DNA of 64,000 nt from Flavobacterium aeripolare. Lineage in GTDB: Bacteria > Bacteroidota > Bacteroidia > Flavobacteriales > Flavobacteriaceae. Shown here piece after piece: positions 1 to 7,746 of this stretch. Every line of letters begins with the position of its first letter. Position 1 is the first letter of the stretch. Both the position numbers and the translations under genes were made by a program. Location of the stretch: the NCBI RefSeq assembly GCF_013294025.1, contig NZ_JABSNL010000004.1:186001-250000 (forward strand). The letters are read 5' to 3'. Below the pieces are notes generated by a model, which was given only the letters and a program-made list of their open reading frames with translations, did not search any database and was not told the DNA's origin.

Positions 1-2
1 TA

Positions 3-1211
3 ATTTTTGGTTTAACCAATGGGCAAACACTTTCTATAGAGGAGGTATTGACAGCTGTAAAAGAAAATAACCCGCAGTTGAAAATGTACGATGCTGAGAT
101 TCAAAGTATGGATGCTAATGCAAAAGGGGCTAAAAGCTGGAGTGCTCCTCAGGTAACAACCGGTTTTTTCATGACACCTTATAATACTAAAATGTGGAAA
201 GCCACAGATATAAGTCCGGGAATGGGATCCTACATGATTGGGGTAACGCAGATGATTCCTAATGCTTCAAGGTTAAAAGCAGATGCTGATTATATGTATG
301 CCATGTCATCTGTAGAAACTGAAAACAAAAATTTCACGATTAATGAATTGAATGCACTGGCTAAGACAAATTATTATGAGTGGGTTGTTATAGATAAAAA
401 GCTAAAAATCACCAGAGAGAATTTGCTCTTACTCGAATACATGATTAAAAGTATCGAAGTACGATTCAAGTACAATAAAGACAAGCTTTCGACTTATTAC
501 AAAGCCAAATCGCAATACAGTGCACAACAAAGTTTGATTGTAACCATGCAAAATGATTTGATTCAGAAAAAAGTGATGCTTAACACTTTGATGTCTCGCG
601 ATAAAAACAGCAATTTCGAAATTGACACTGCGTATACTGTCAAGAATTTTGACTTAGTACTTATGGATGATGCTGCCTTGTCAGAAAGTAGAAGCGACTT
701 GAAAGCTATTGATAAAACAATGGAATTAAACCAAATGAAAATTGCGATCGAAAAGTCAAAATTACTGCCAGAGTTTGGAGTAAAATACGATCACATGGTT
801 CCGTTTGGGGATCGTTCACAACAATTTTCATTAATGGGAATGGTGACTATCCCAATGCCGTGGTCTACTAAAGGAAATAAGGCAGCTATTAATAGTATCC
901 AAATCAAAAATGAAAGTCTGGAGTGGCAAAAGCAAATGATTCTAAACGAAGCTGCTGGTGCCATTTCAGGAATGCGTCAAGAGTTAGTTAATCTCAAAAA
1001 GCAGTTCGAAATTGCCGAAAAAAGTATCATTCCCGCTATAAAACGTAATTATGATACATCGGTGTTGTCATGGCAAAATAACACAGGAGAATTATCTGAA
1101 GTTTTAGATGCTTGGGAAGCTTTAAATATGGCTCAAATTGATAAGCTAGATAAATTACAGAACATTTTCAAGACGCAAATCGCAATCGAAAAACAACTCG
1201 AAATAGAATAA
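3..1211 (+). CDS. TolC/CusC-type outer-membrane efflux factor, 5' end outside window
   Basis: The frame is open to the left edge, so the N-terminus and signal peptide are missing. The TTG at base 48 is not the real start, because the residues before it (LSIEEV) belong to the typical first helix of the TolC family. The rest is almost entirely helix-forming, with repeated Glu/Lys/Gln segments as expected of the TolC tunnel. The family forms the outer-membrane channel of tripartite RND pumps. Two bases separate its stop from the first adaptor gene, so it is co-transcribed with the metal-efflux adaptors and is presumably the CusC-like exit duct for Cu+/Ag+. Family assignment is firm; the exact metal is inferred from the neighbours. 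Confidence 0.85.
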   Translation: MFGLTNGQTLSIEEVLTAVKENNPQLKMYDAEIQSMDANAKGAKSWSAPQVTTGFFMTPYNTKMWKATDISPGMGSYMIGVTQMIPNASRLKADADYMYAMSSVETENKNFTINELNALAKTNYYEWVVIDKKLKITRENLLLLEYMIKSIEVRFKYNKDKLSTYYKAKSQYSAQQSLIVTMQNDLIQKKVMLNTLMSRDKNSNFEIDTAYTVKNFDLVLMDDAALSESRSDLKAIDKTMELNQMKIAIEKSKLLPEFGVKYDHMVPFGDRSQQFSLMGMVTIPMPWSTKGNKAAINSIQIKNESLEWQKQMILNEAAGAISGMRQELVNLKKQFEIAEKSIIPAIKRNYDTSVLSWQNNTGELSEVLDAWEALNMAQIDKLDKLQNIFKTQIAIEKQLEIE

Positions 1212-1213
1212 GT

Positions 1214-2455
1214 ATGAACAAATATATAAAATATAGTGTGCTGTTTTTGATAGTTGTATTGGCCGGATTAGCGGTATATTACAAATCAGAATTGTTCCAT
1301 AATGAAGCAACACATGATAGTGCTACTGATGTGTATACCTGCTCTATGCATCCTGAAATTATCAAGCACGAGCCTGGAAGTTGTCCAATTTGCGGAATGG
1401 ATTTAGTAAAAAAAGTAAGTGAAGAGCAGCCTGAAGATAGTCAGGATATTGCCTATTTATTGCAGCGCACAGATGGTTTTGTAGTAGGAGAATTTGAAAA
1501 CACAAGGTTAAAAGATACGGCTATAGGTAGTCTGGTGAATTTACCAGGACTGCTAACATATGATCCTAATTCGGCAGTTACCATTTCGGCTCGAATTAGT
1601 GGTCGAATCGAAAGAATGTATGTGAATCGAAAGTTTCAGGCTGTAGCCAAAGGGCAAAAGCTCTTTGATATTTACAGTCCAGAATTGGTGACTGAACAAC
1701 AAAATTTTATCTACCTCATCACTAACGACGCTGAAAATAAGACCATCATCAATGCCATTAAGCAAAAGCTAGCACTTTACGGAATGACTAAAGCACAAAT
1801 TAATGCTTTGGCTGCAGCCAAAAAAGTAAATCCTATTATCACTATTTACAGTCCTGCAAACGGAATTGTAGATGGAACCGAGAAAATGGACGCTGCTGCT
1901 GAAACTAAAATGCAAAGTAGTACCACCGAAGTTTTAGGATTAAAAGAAGGCGATTATATTACAAAGGATGTTACCGTTTTTAGATTGCTAAACACAGATA
2001 AAGTTTGGGGCGTTTTTAATATCATTCAAGGTTATGCTAGTCTTGTGCAGTTAAATCAAGCGATTGCCATTACAACAGAATTAGATGCAAAAGAAGTGAT
2101 TCATGCAAAAGTAAACTTCATAGACACCCAATTAGATCCTAACGAAAAGACTAATCGCATCAGGGTATACCTTGATAATTCAAAATTGAAGTTGCCCGTA
2201 GGCTTGCGCTTAGAAGCAAAAGTTACGACAAATGCCACAGCGGGATTGTGGTTGCAAAAAGAAGCTTTAGTAAGTCTAGGTACAGATAAAGTTGCATTTG
2301 TAAAGAAAGAAAAAGGCTATCGTGCTGTTAAAGTAAAAACGGGATTAGAAAGAGAGAATTTGGTTCAAATTTTAGAAGGAGTAACTACTGAGGATGCATT
2401 AGTTTCAAATGCACAATATTTAATAGATAGCGGGAGCTTTATAAAAACAAAATAA
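1214..2455 (+). CDS. RND efflux periplasmic adaptor, CusB-like, with N-terminal heavy-metal-binding domain
   Basis: 413 aa. One N-terminal membrane anchor (about residues 7-24) is followed by a heavy-metal-binding domain at about 41-65 (YTCSMHPEI, then CPICGMDL), the CusB-family module that binds soft metals through Cys, Met and His. The remainder has the adaptor layout: a barrel-sandwich half (SARISGRIERMYV near 125), a short helical hairpin, and beta-barrel and membrane-proximal domains. It would link an inner-membrane RND pump to the outer-membrane factor just upstream and may hand periplasmic Cu+ to the pump. Spacing of 2 bp on both sides puts it in one operon. A second, different adaptor follows directly. 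Confidence 0.9.
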   Translation: MNKYIKYSVLFLIVVLAGLAVYYKSELFHNEATHDSATDVYTCSMHPEIIKHEPGSCPICGMDLVKKVSEEQPEDSQDIAYLLQRTDGFVVGEFENTRLKDTAIGSLVNLPGLLTYDPNSAVTISARISGRIERMYVNRKFQAVAKGQKLFDIYSPELVTEQQNFIYLITNDAENKTIINAIKQKLALYGMTKAQINALAAAKKVNPIITIYSPANGIVDGTEKMDAAAETKMQSSTTEVLGLKEGDYITKDVTVFRLLNTDKVWGVFNIIQGYASLVQLNQAIAITTELDAKEVIHAKVNFIDTQLDPNEKTNRIRVYLDNSKLKLPVGLRLEAKVTTNATAGLWLQKEALVSLGTDKVAFVKKEKGYRAVKVKTGLERENLVQILEGVTTEDALVSNAQYLIDSGSFIKTK

Positions 2456-2457
2456 AG

Positions 2458-3672
2458 ATGAAGAAGCTACATCAATTTGGGATGCTTATTTTAATGATTG
2501 CACTTGTAGTAAGTTGTAATTCTAAAAATGAAGAAAAACATGCTGACCATAAGTATCAAGAAAGTATTTATTACACTTGTTCGATGGATCCTCAAATCAA
2601 AGAAGAAAATCCAGGGAAATGTCCTATTTGTCATATGGAGCTAACGCCGATGCAAAAGGACAACGGCGCTTATAACGAAATCACATTAAGCGATCAGCAA
2701 ATAAAATTGGGGAACATTACTATGCAAGAAAGTAGTGCCTCTGAACAATCGAGTCAAGAAAATTTCACAGGAGTTTTAACCCTGAATCAGTCTAATGTCA
2801 AGAGTATTTCGGCACGAGCTACGGGTCGTATAGAAAAATTGTACTTTAAAACAGAAGGTGCTTCAATCAAAAAAGGACAGGCGGTTTACCAAATTTACAG
2901 CGAGGACATTGCGATCGCAAAGCAAGATTATATTTCGGCTTACAAGCAAATGGAGATTCCGGGAGATTTTGGTAAAAATGCCAAAAGCATGATGCAAGCG
3001 GCTAAGCAAAAACTATCTTTTTACGGACTCTCCAATGCGCAAATTGAAGCGATTAAAAGAGGCAAAGAAGTATCACCTTATACTACGCTTTATAGTAATT
3101 ACAGTGGTACCGTTGCCGAAATCACAGCTACCGAAGGAAGCTATGTCATGGAGGGAGCGCCTGTTTTGAAAATCGGGAATCTTTCAACTTTATGGTTAGA
3201 AACGCAAGTGAATGTGAATTACGCCAAGCAATTGCGAGTAGGGCAGACGGCTTTGATTTCGTTTGTAGATTTTCCGTCGAAGGAAATTTCGGCAAAAGTA
3301 TCGTTTATCAATCCTGAGATTAATGCAAGTTCGAGATTGTTGTTGATCCAGATGGAAGTGCCCAATACTAATTTAACTTTAAAACCCGGAATGCAAGCCA
3401 TTGTAAAATTGACCAAGTCAAATACTAAAGGAATTTTTATTCCTGCAGACGCTGTAATTAGAGACCAAAATGGTAGTTCGATTTGGGTCGAAAAAAGTAA
3501 AGGTGTTTTCAAAAATATAAAGGTTACCTTGGGGACTGAATCTAATGGAATGGTAGAACTTATTTCAGATCTAGATCCTGAAGCTAAAATAGTAATCACT
3601 GGAGCTTACGCTGTTAACAGTGAGTTTGAATTTCGAAAAGGAAAAGATCCTATGGCCGGAATGAAAATGTAA
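2458..3672 (+). CDS. RND efflux periplasmic adaptor lipoprotein, second CusB-like copy
   Basis: 404 aa. The signal peptide ends in a lipobox (LVVSC, Cys20), so this adaptor is a lipoprotein, unlike its neighbour with an uncleaved anchor. A heavy-metal-binding domain lies at about 39-62 (YTCSMDPQI, CPICHMEL); its second motif has His where the paralogue has Gly. The body shows the same adaptor order, including a barrel-sandwich segment (SARATGRIEKLYF). It is clearly diverged from the upstream adaptor and so is not a recent duplicate. The C-terminus ends in a Met-containing tail (DPMAGMKM) that could be another soft-metal site. Co-transcription with the gene above follows from the 2 bp gap. Confidence 0.9.
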   Translation: MKKLHQFGMLILMIALVVSCNSKNEEKHADHKYQESIYYTCSMDPQIKEENPGKCPICHMELTPMQKDNGAYNEITLSDQQIKLGNITMQESSASEQSSQENFTGVLTLNQSNVKSISARATGRIEKLYFKTEGASIKKGQAVYQIYSEDIAIAKQDYISAYKQMEIPGDFGKNAKSMMQAAKQKLSFYGLSNAQIEAIKRGKEVSPYTTLYSNYSGTVAEITATEGSYVMEGAPVLKIGNLSTLWLETQVNVNYAKQLRVGQTALISFVDFPSKEISAKVSFINPEINASSRLLLIQMEVPNTNLTLKPGMQAIVKLTKSNTKGIFIPADAVIRDQNGSSIWVEKSKGVFKNIKVTLGTESNGMVELISDLDPEAKIVITGAYAVNSEFEFRKGKDPMAGMKM

Positions 3673-3746
3673 ACTGGTTTGATTCGAATGCAATAATTGA
3701 TGAGGTTCGAATGCTGTTTTTAATATAAAATAAACGCTTTGTTTTA

Positions 3747-4307
3747 ATGAAAGTATACATAAAAAATATGGTTTGCAATCGCTGCGAAATGGCAGTAACA
3801 AAGGCATTCGAAAATTTAAAACTGCCATTGGTGGAATTAACTTTGGGAGAAGCTACTTTGTCAAGAACGCTTTCAAATGGTGAGAAACAGGATTTAGCTG
3901 TGGGCTTGCATGCGCTTGGTTTCGAACTGCTAGAAGACAAAACAACACAAACAATCGAAAAAATTAAGAATAGAATCATTGATTTGGTACACCATCAAAA
4001 TGACAAGTTAAAGGTAAATTTTTCTACTTATCTCTCAGGAGAACTAGGTCAGGATTATAGTGCTTTGAGTAAACTTTTCTCTGAGGTTGAAAGTATGACG
4101 ATCGAGCATTATTTTATTGCGCAGAAAATAGAAAGAACTAAAGAATTATTAGTTTATGATGAGTTGAGTTTAGGCCAAATAGCAGAACAATTAAACTACA
4201 GTAGCGTGGCACATTTGAGTAATCAATTCAAAAAGGTAACAGGCTTAACTCCAACGAATTTCAAGAAAATGAAAGATAAAAACCGAAAACAGATTGATGC
4301 TTTGTAA
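3747..4307 (+). CDS. Small AraC-type regulator with HMA-like N-terminus
   Basis: 186 aa. The C-terminal half carries an AraC-type DNA-binding domain (LSLGQIAEQLNYSSVAHLSNQF, then a TGLTPTNFKK end), both helix-turn-helix units being visible. There is no cupin sensor. The first ~75 residues instead resemble a heavy-metal-associated fold, with MVCNRCE giving a CxxC at the place where HMA domains bind metal. I infer a copper-sensing activator for the cluster: it lies between the efflux genes and the P-type ATPase, 74 bp after the adaptor and 86 bp before copA. Family is sure; metal sensing is inference from the CxxC and the context. Confidence 0.85.
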   Translation: MKVYIKNMVCNRCEMAVTKAFENLKLPLVELTLGEATLSRTLSNGEKQDLAVGLHALGFELLEDKTTQTIEKIKNRIIDLVHHQNDKLKVNFSTYLSGELGQDYSALSKLFSEVESMTIEHYFIAQKIERTKELLVYDELSLGQIAEQLNYSSVAHLSNQFKKVTGLTPTNFKKMKDKNRKQIDAL

Positions 4308-4393
4308 ATGATACAAATGTCTTCCATAATTGTGTAACAACATTGCGGTTTAGTATTCGGATCTTTGTGTTTAAAGATTAAAAGAGCCGCACT

Positions 4394-7240
4394 ATGAAAC
4401 ATACCTATATAATTGACGGAATGTCCTGCGATGGCTGCCGTAAAAAAGTAGAAAAAGCATTAAACGAAATAGAAGGTGTTCAAGCGACTGTCTCACTTGA
4501 TAATAAAGAAGCGGTGATCACAATGGAAAATCATATCCCAACCACGACTTTTGCTACAGCATTAGCCGCTTTGGGTAATTATACCATAAAGATGGAAGGC
4601 GACGAAACAGCTGCTATTCCTGAGGTTGAAAAAAAATCATGTTGCGCATCTGCAACACCCCAAAATCATGATCACGATCATAGCGGCACACATTCTCACA
4701 CTACAGAGCCAGGTAAATATTATTGCCCGATGCACTGCGAAGGGGATAAAATATATGATGAAGCAGGAGATTGTCCTGTGTGTGGAATGCATTTAGTGCA
4801 ACAACCTGTTCCTGATCATAGACAACAATTTACGTGCCCGATGCATCCCGAAATTGTTGAAAACGAACCTGGCAAATGTTCAATTTGCGGAATGGATTTA
4901 GTGCCTTTAGAAACAAATCAAAAAGCCGCTGTTCCTGCAGCTGAAAAAAAATCATATTGTGCGTCTACAGCACCACACAATCACGATCATAGCGCGACAC
5001 ATTCGCACGCTGCAGAGCCAGGCAAATATTATTGCCCAATGCACTGTGAAGGAGATAAAGTATATGATGAAGCAGGAGATTGTCCAGTATGCGGAATGGA
5101 TTTAGTGCAACAACCTGTGCTGAATCAAAGACAGCAATATACGTGCCCGATGCACCCCGAAATTATTGAAAACGGACCTGGTGATTGCCCAATTTGCGGA
5201 ATGGACTTAGTGCCTCTAGAACCAGACGAAAGCGAAGACAATAAAACTTACAATGATTTATGGCGTAAAATGAAAATTTCGATCGCCTTTACATTGCCTA
5301 TTTTTATCATTGCAATGTCAGATATGATTCCAAATAATCCTTTGATGAAAATCTTTGATATGGAAACGTGGAATTGGGTGCAATTTGTTTTGTCACTTCC
5401 AGTAGTTTTTTATGCGTGCAGTATGTTTTTTGTTCGTGCCTATAAATCCGTAATCACTTGGAATCTAAACATGTTTACCCTTATCGGAATTGGTTCTGGT
5501 GTTGCGTTTCTATTTAGTGTTTTTGGATTGTTTTTTCCAGATTTATTTCCGGCGGAATTCAAAACCGAAGATGGAACAGTGCATCTCTACTTTGAAGCTG
5601 CCACCGTAATTCTGACTTTAGTTTTATTAGGACAATTATTAGAGGCCAGAGCGCACAGCAGAACAAGTGGGGCTATTAAGGAATTAATGAAACTGGCGCC
5701 GACTGAGGCAACAATTGTGGTGGACGGACTAGATAAAAAAATCTCCATCCATGATATTAAAAAAGGCGATTTATTGCGTGTAAAACCAGGTGACAAAATT
5801 CCCGTTGATGGAAAAATAACTAAAGGGGAAACTACGATCGATGAGTCGATGATTTCTGGAGAACCTATTCCTGTTGATAAAACGGTTGATGATTCGGTGA
5901 TCTCAGGAACGATTAACGGAACCAAATCGTTTGTGATGGTGGCAGAAAAAATAGGTGCTGAAACCTTGCTTTCGCAAATAGTACAAATGGTGACGGATGC
6001 TAGCCGTTCTAGAGCACCAATTCAAAAAGTAGCAGATAAAATTGCAAAATACTTTGTGCCAATTGTTGTTGGGGTTTCCATAATTACCTTCTTCATTTGG
6101 GCAATTTATGGACCTGATCCTGCTTTGGTTTACGGATTCATAAATGCTATTGCGGTGTTGATTATTGCTTGTCCGTGTGCATTAGGTCTGGCTACACCCA
6201 TGTCGGTTATGGTAGGAGTAGGGAAAGGAGCGCAATCTGGTGTTTTAATTAAAAATGCTGAGGCGCTTGAAGCTATGAATAAGGTAGATGTCTTGATTAC
6301 TGATAAAACAGGAACCATTACAGAAGGGAAACCTTCTGTGGATAAAGTATACGCTACGCAAAAGAATGAGCAAGAGTTGCTGCAAATGATTGCTTCACTA
6401 AATCAATATAGCGAACACCCTTTGGCGCAAGCCGTAGTCGATTTTGCGAAAGCGAAAAACACAACCTTAACGGAAGTAAATGATTTTGATTCGATTACAG
6501 GAAAAGGAGTTTTGGGAACTGTTGCGGGTAAGAAAGTAGCTTTAGGAAACAAAAAATTAATGGATCAAGTGAATGCTCAAATCGATGCAGAACTTGAAGA
6601 TGCAATCATAGCTGAGCAAAAACTAGGAAAAACAGTTTCTTACATTTCAGTTGATGGGGTAGCAGTAGGGTTTGTAACGATCAAAGATGCCATCAAAGCT
6701 ACCAGTGCAAATGCGATTAAAGAATTGATGGCACAAGGAATTGAAGTGATTATGCTTACTGGTGATAACGAAAATACCGCTAAAGCCGTGGCAGATGAAT
6801 TGCATTTGACTTCTTTTATTGCAGGTTGTTTACCAGCAGATAAATTGAATGAAATCAAACGTTTACAAGCCGAAGGTAAGATTATTGCTATGGCAGGTGA
6901 CGGAATTAATGATTCGCCAGCTTTGGCTCAAGCCAACGTAGGAATTGCAATGGGAACGGGATCTGACGCTGCTATTGAAAGTGCAAAAATCACGTTAGTA
7001 AAGGGAGATTTGCAAGGAATTGTAAAAGCACAAAAATTGAGTCATGCCGTGATGAAAAATATCAATCAGAATTTATTCTTCGCGTTTTTCTACAACGTGA
7101 TCGGAATCCCAGTAGCAGCCGGAATTCTATATCCATTCTTTGGATTATTATTATCGCCAATGATTGCTGCTTTGGCCATGAGTTTCAGTTCCGTTTCTGT
7201 AATTGCAAATGCACTTAGATTGCGAAATTTAAAATTGTAG
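4394..7240 (+). CDS. copA: Cu+-exporting P1B-type ATPase with duplicated metal-binding modules
   Basis: 948 aa, longer than the usual 700-850 because of an extended N-terminus. An HMA domain with MSCDGC lies at about 9-15. Two ~100-residue repeats (73-173 and 178-276) follow, each made of a His-rich stretch (NHDHDH...THSH) and two heavy-metal-binding domains of the CPMH...CPVCGM type. The catalytic core has the actuator loop (ISGEP), the CPC metal site near residue 593 (IIACPCALG), the phosphorylation motif DKTGT near 636, SEHPLA, and GDGINDSPAL. TM7 has YN and TM8 has MSFSS, the signature of Cu+ P1B-1 pumps. It exports cytoplasmic Cu+ to the periplasm. The start follows an 86 bp gap after the regulator. 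Confidence 0.95.
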   Translation: MKHTYIIDGMSCDGCRKKVEKALNEIEGVQATVSLDNKEAVITMENHIPTTTFATALAALGNYTIKMEGDETAAIPEVEKKSCCASATPQNHDHDHSGTHSHTTEPGKYYCPMHCEGDKIYDEAGDCPVCGMHLVQQPVPDHRQQFTCPMHPEIVENEPGKCSICGMDLVPLETNQKAAVPAAEKKSYCASTAPHNHDHSATHSHAAEPGKYYCPMHCEGDKVYDEAGDCPVCGMDLVQQPVLNQRQQYTCPMHPEIIENGPGDCPICGMDLVPLEPDESEDNKTYNDLWRKMKISIAFTLPIFIIAMSDMIPNNPLMKIFDMETWNWVQFVLSLPVVFYACSMFFVRAYKSVITWNLNMFTLIGIGSGVAFLFSVFGLFFPDLFPAEFKTEDGTVHLYFEAATVILTLVLLGQLLEARAHSRTSGAIKELMKLAPTEATIVVDGLDKKISIHDIKKGDLLRVKPGDKIPVDGKITKGETTIDESMISGEPIPVDKTVDDSVISGTINGTKSFVMVAEKIGAETLLSQIVQMVTDASRSRAPIQKVADKIAKYFVPIVVGVSIITFFIWAIYGPDPALVYGFINAIAVLIIACPCALGLATPMSVMVGVGKGAQSGVLIKNAEALEAMNKVDVLITDKTGTITEGKPSVDKVYATQKNEQELLQMIASLNQYSEHPLAQAVVDFAKAKNTTLTEVNDFDSITGKGVLGTVAGKKVALGNKKLMDQVNAQIDAELEDAIIAEQKLGKTVSYISVDGVAVGFVTIKDAIKATSANAIKELMAQGIEVIMLTGDNENTAKAVADELHLTSFIAGCLPADKLNEIKRLQAEGKIIAMAGDGINDSPALAQANVGIAMGTGSDAAIESAKITLVKGDLQGIVKAQKLSHAVMKNINQNLFFAFFYNVIGIPVAAGILYPFFGLLLSPMIAALAMSFSSVSVIANALRLRNLKL
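4610..5221 (+). repeat. Tandem ~300 bp duplication inside copA
   Basis: Bases 4610-4912 and 4925-5221 encode near-identical modules. Both read A-A-(I/V)-P, EKKS, CAS, a His-rich patch, EPGKYYCPMHCEGDK, then a second domain ending CGMDLVPLE. The nucleotide sequence is also close over long runs, pointing to a fairly recent in-frame duplication. Unit 1 has CGMHL where unit 2 has CGMDL in its first domain. Confidence 0.9.
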
Positions 7241-7263
7241 TAGTAATATAAAAATGATAAAAC

Positions 7264-7746
7264 ATGGAAAAATCAAACAACAACAACAACAACAAAAAGT
7301 ACAATACATTTTTTTTAATGTTAGGTCTTTCATTCGTAGCTATGTATATCACAATGTATTTGAATACTTATTCGATAGACCACGTATATTTTAGTCTTAC
7401 TAGGTTCTACATGAGCTGTCTGGGGATAGCTGCAATGGCAGTGATAATGTTGTCGCTGATGATGGGGATGTATAAAAATAAGAAGAAAAACGCAGCAATA
7501 TTTCTAGGGAGTGTCATTCTTTTTAGTGCTGCCTTGTTTCTAGTTCGTACTCAAAAGCCAATTATAGGTGATGTTTTATGGTTAAAAGGAATGATTCCTC
7601 ATCATTCTATCGCTATAATGACTAGTGAAAGAGCAGACATCAAAGATCCTGAAGTAAAAAAGCTAGCTAACGATATAATTAAAGCTCAAAAAAGGGAAAT
7701 TCAAGAGATGAAATTAATGATAAAAAGGTTGGAGAATGAGAAATAA
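7264..7746 (+). CDS. DUF305 membrane protein of the copper cluster
   Basis: 160 aa. After a Lys/Asn-rich start there are about three membrane segments (residues ~16-34, ~45-65, ~75-95). The C-terminal DUF305 part then begins with MIPHHSIAI and ends in a charged helix (AQKREIQEMK). DUF305 proteins often occur in bacterial copper-resistance clusters; the His/Met motif suggests metal handling but no activity is settled. Its 3' end overlaps the multicopper oxidase start by 11 bases, so the two are translationally linked. Confidence 0.85.
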   Translation: MEKSNNNNNNKKYNTFFLMLGLSFVAMYITMYLNTYSIDHVYFSLTRFYMSCLGIAAMAVIMLSLMMGMYKNKKKNAAIFLGSVILFSAALFLVRTQKPIIGDVLWLKGMIPHHSIAIMTSERADIKDPEVKKLANDIIKAQKREIQEMKLMIKRLENEK

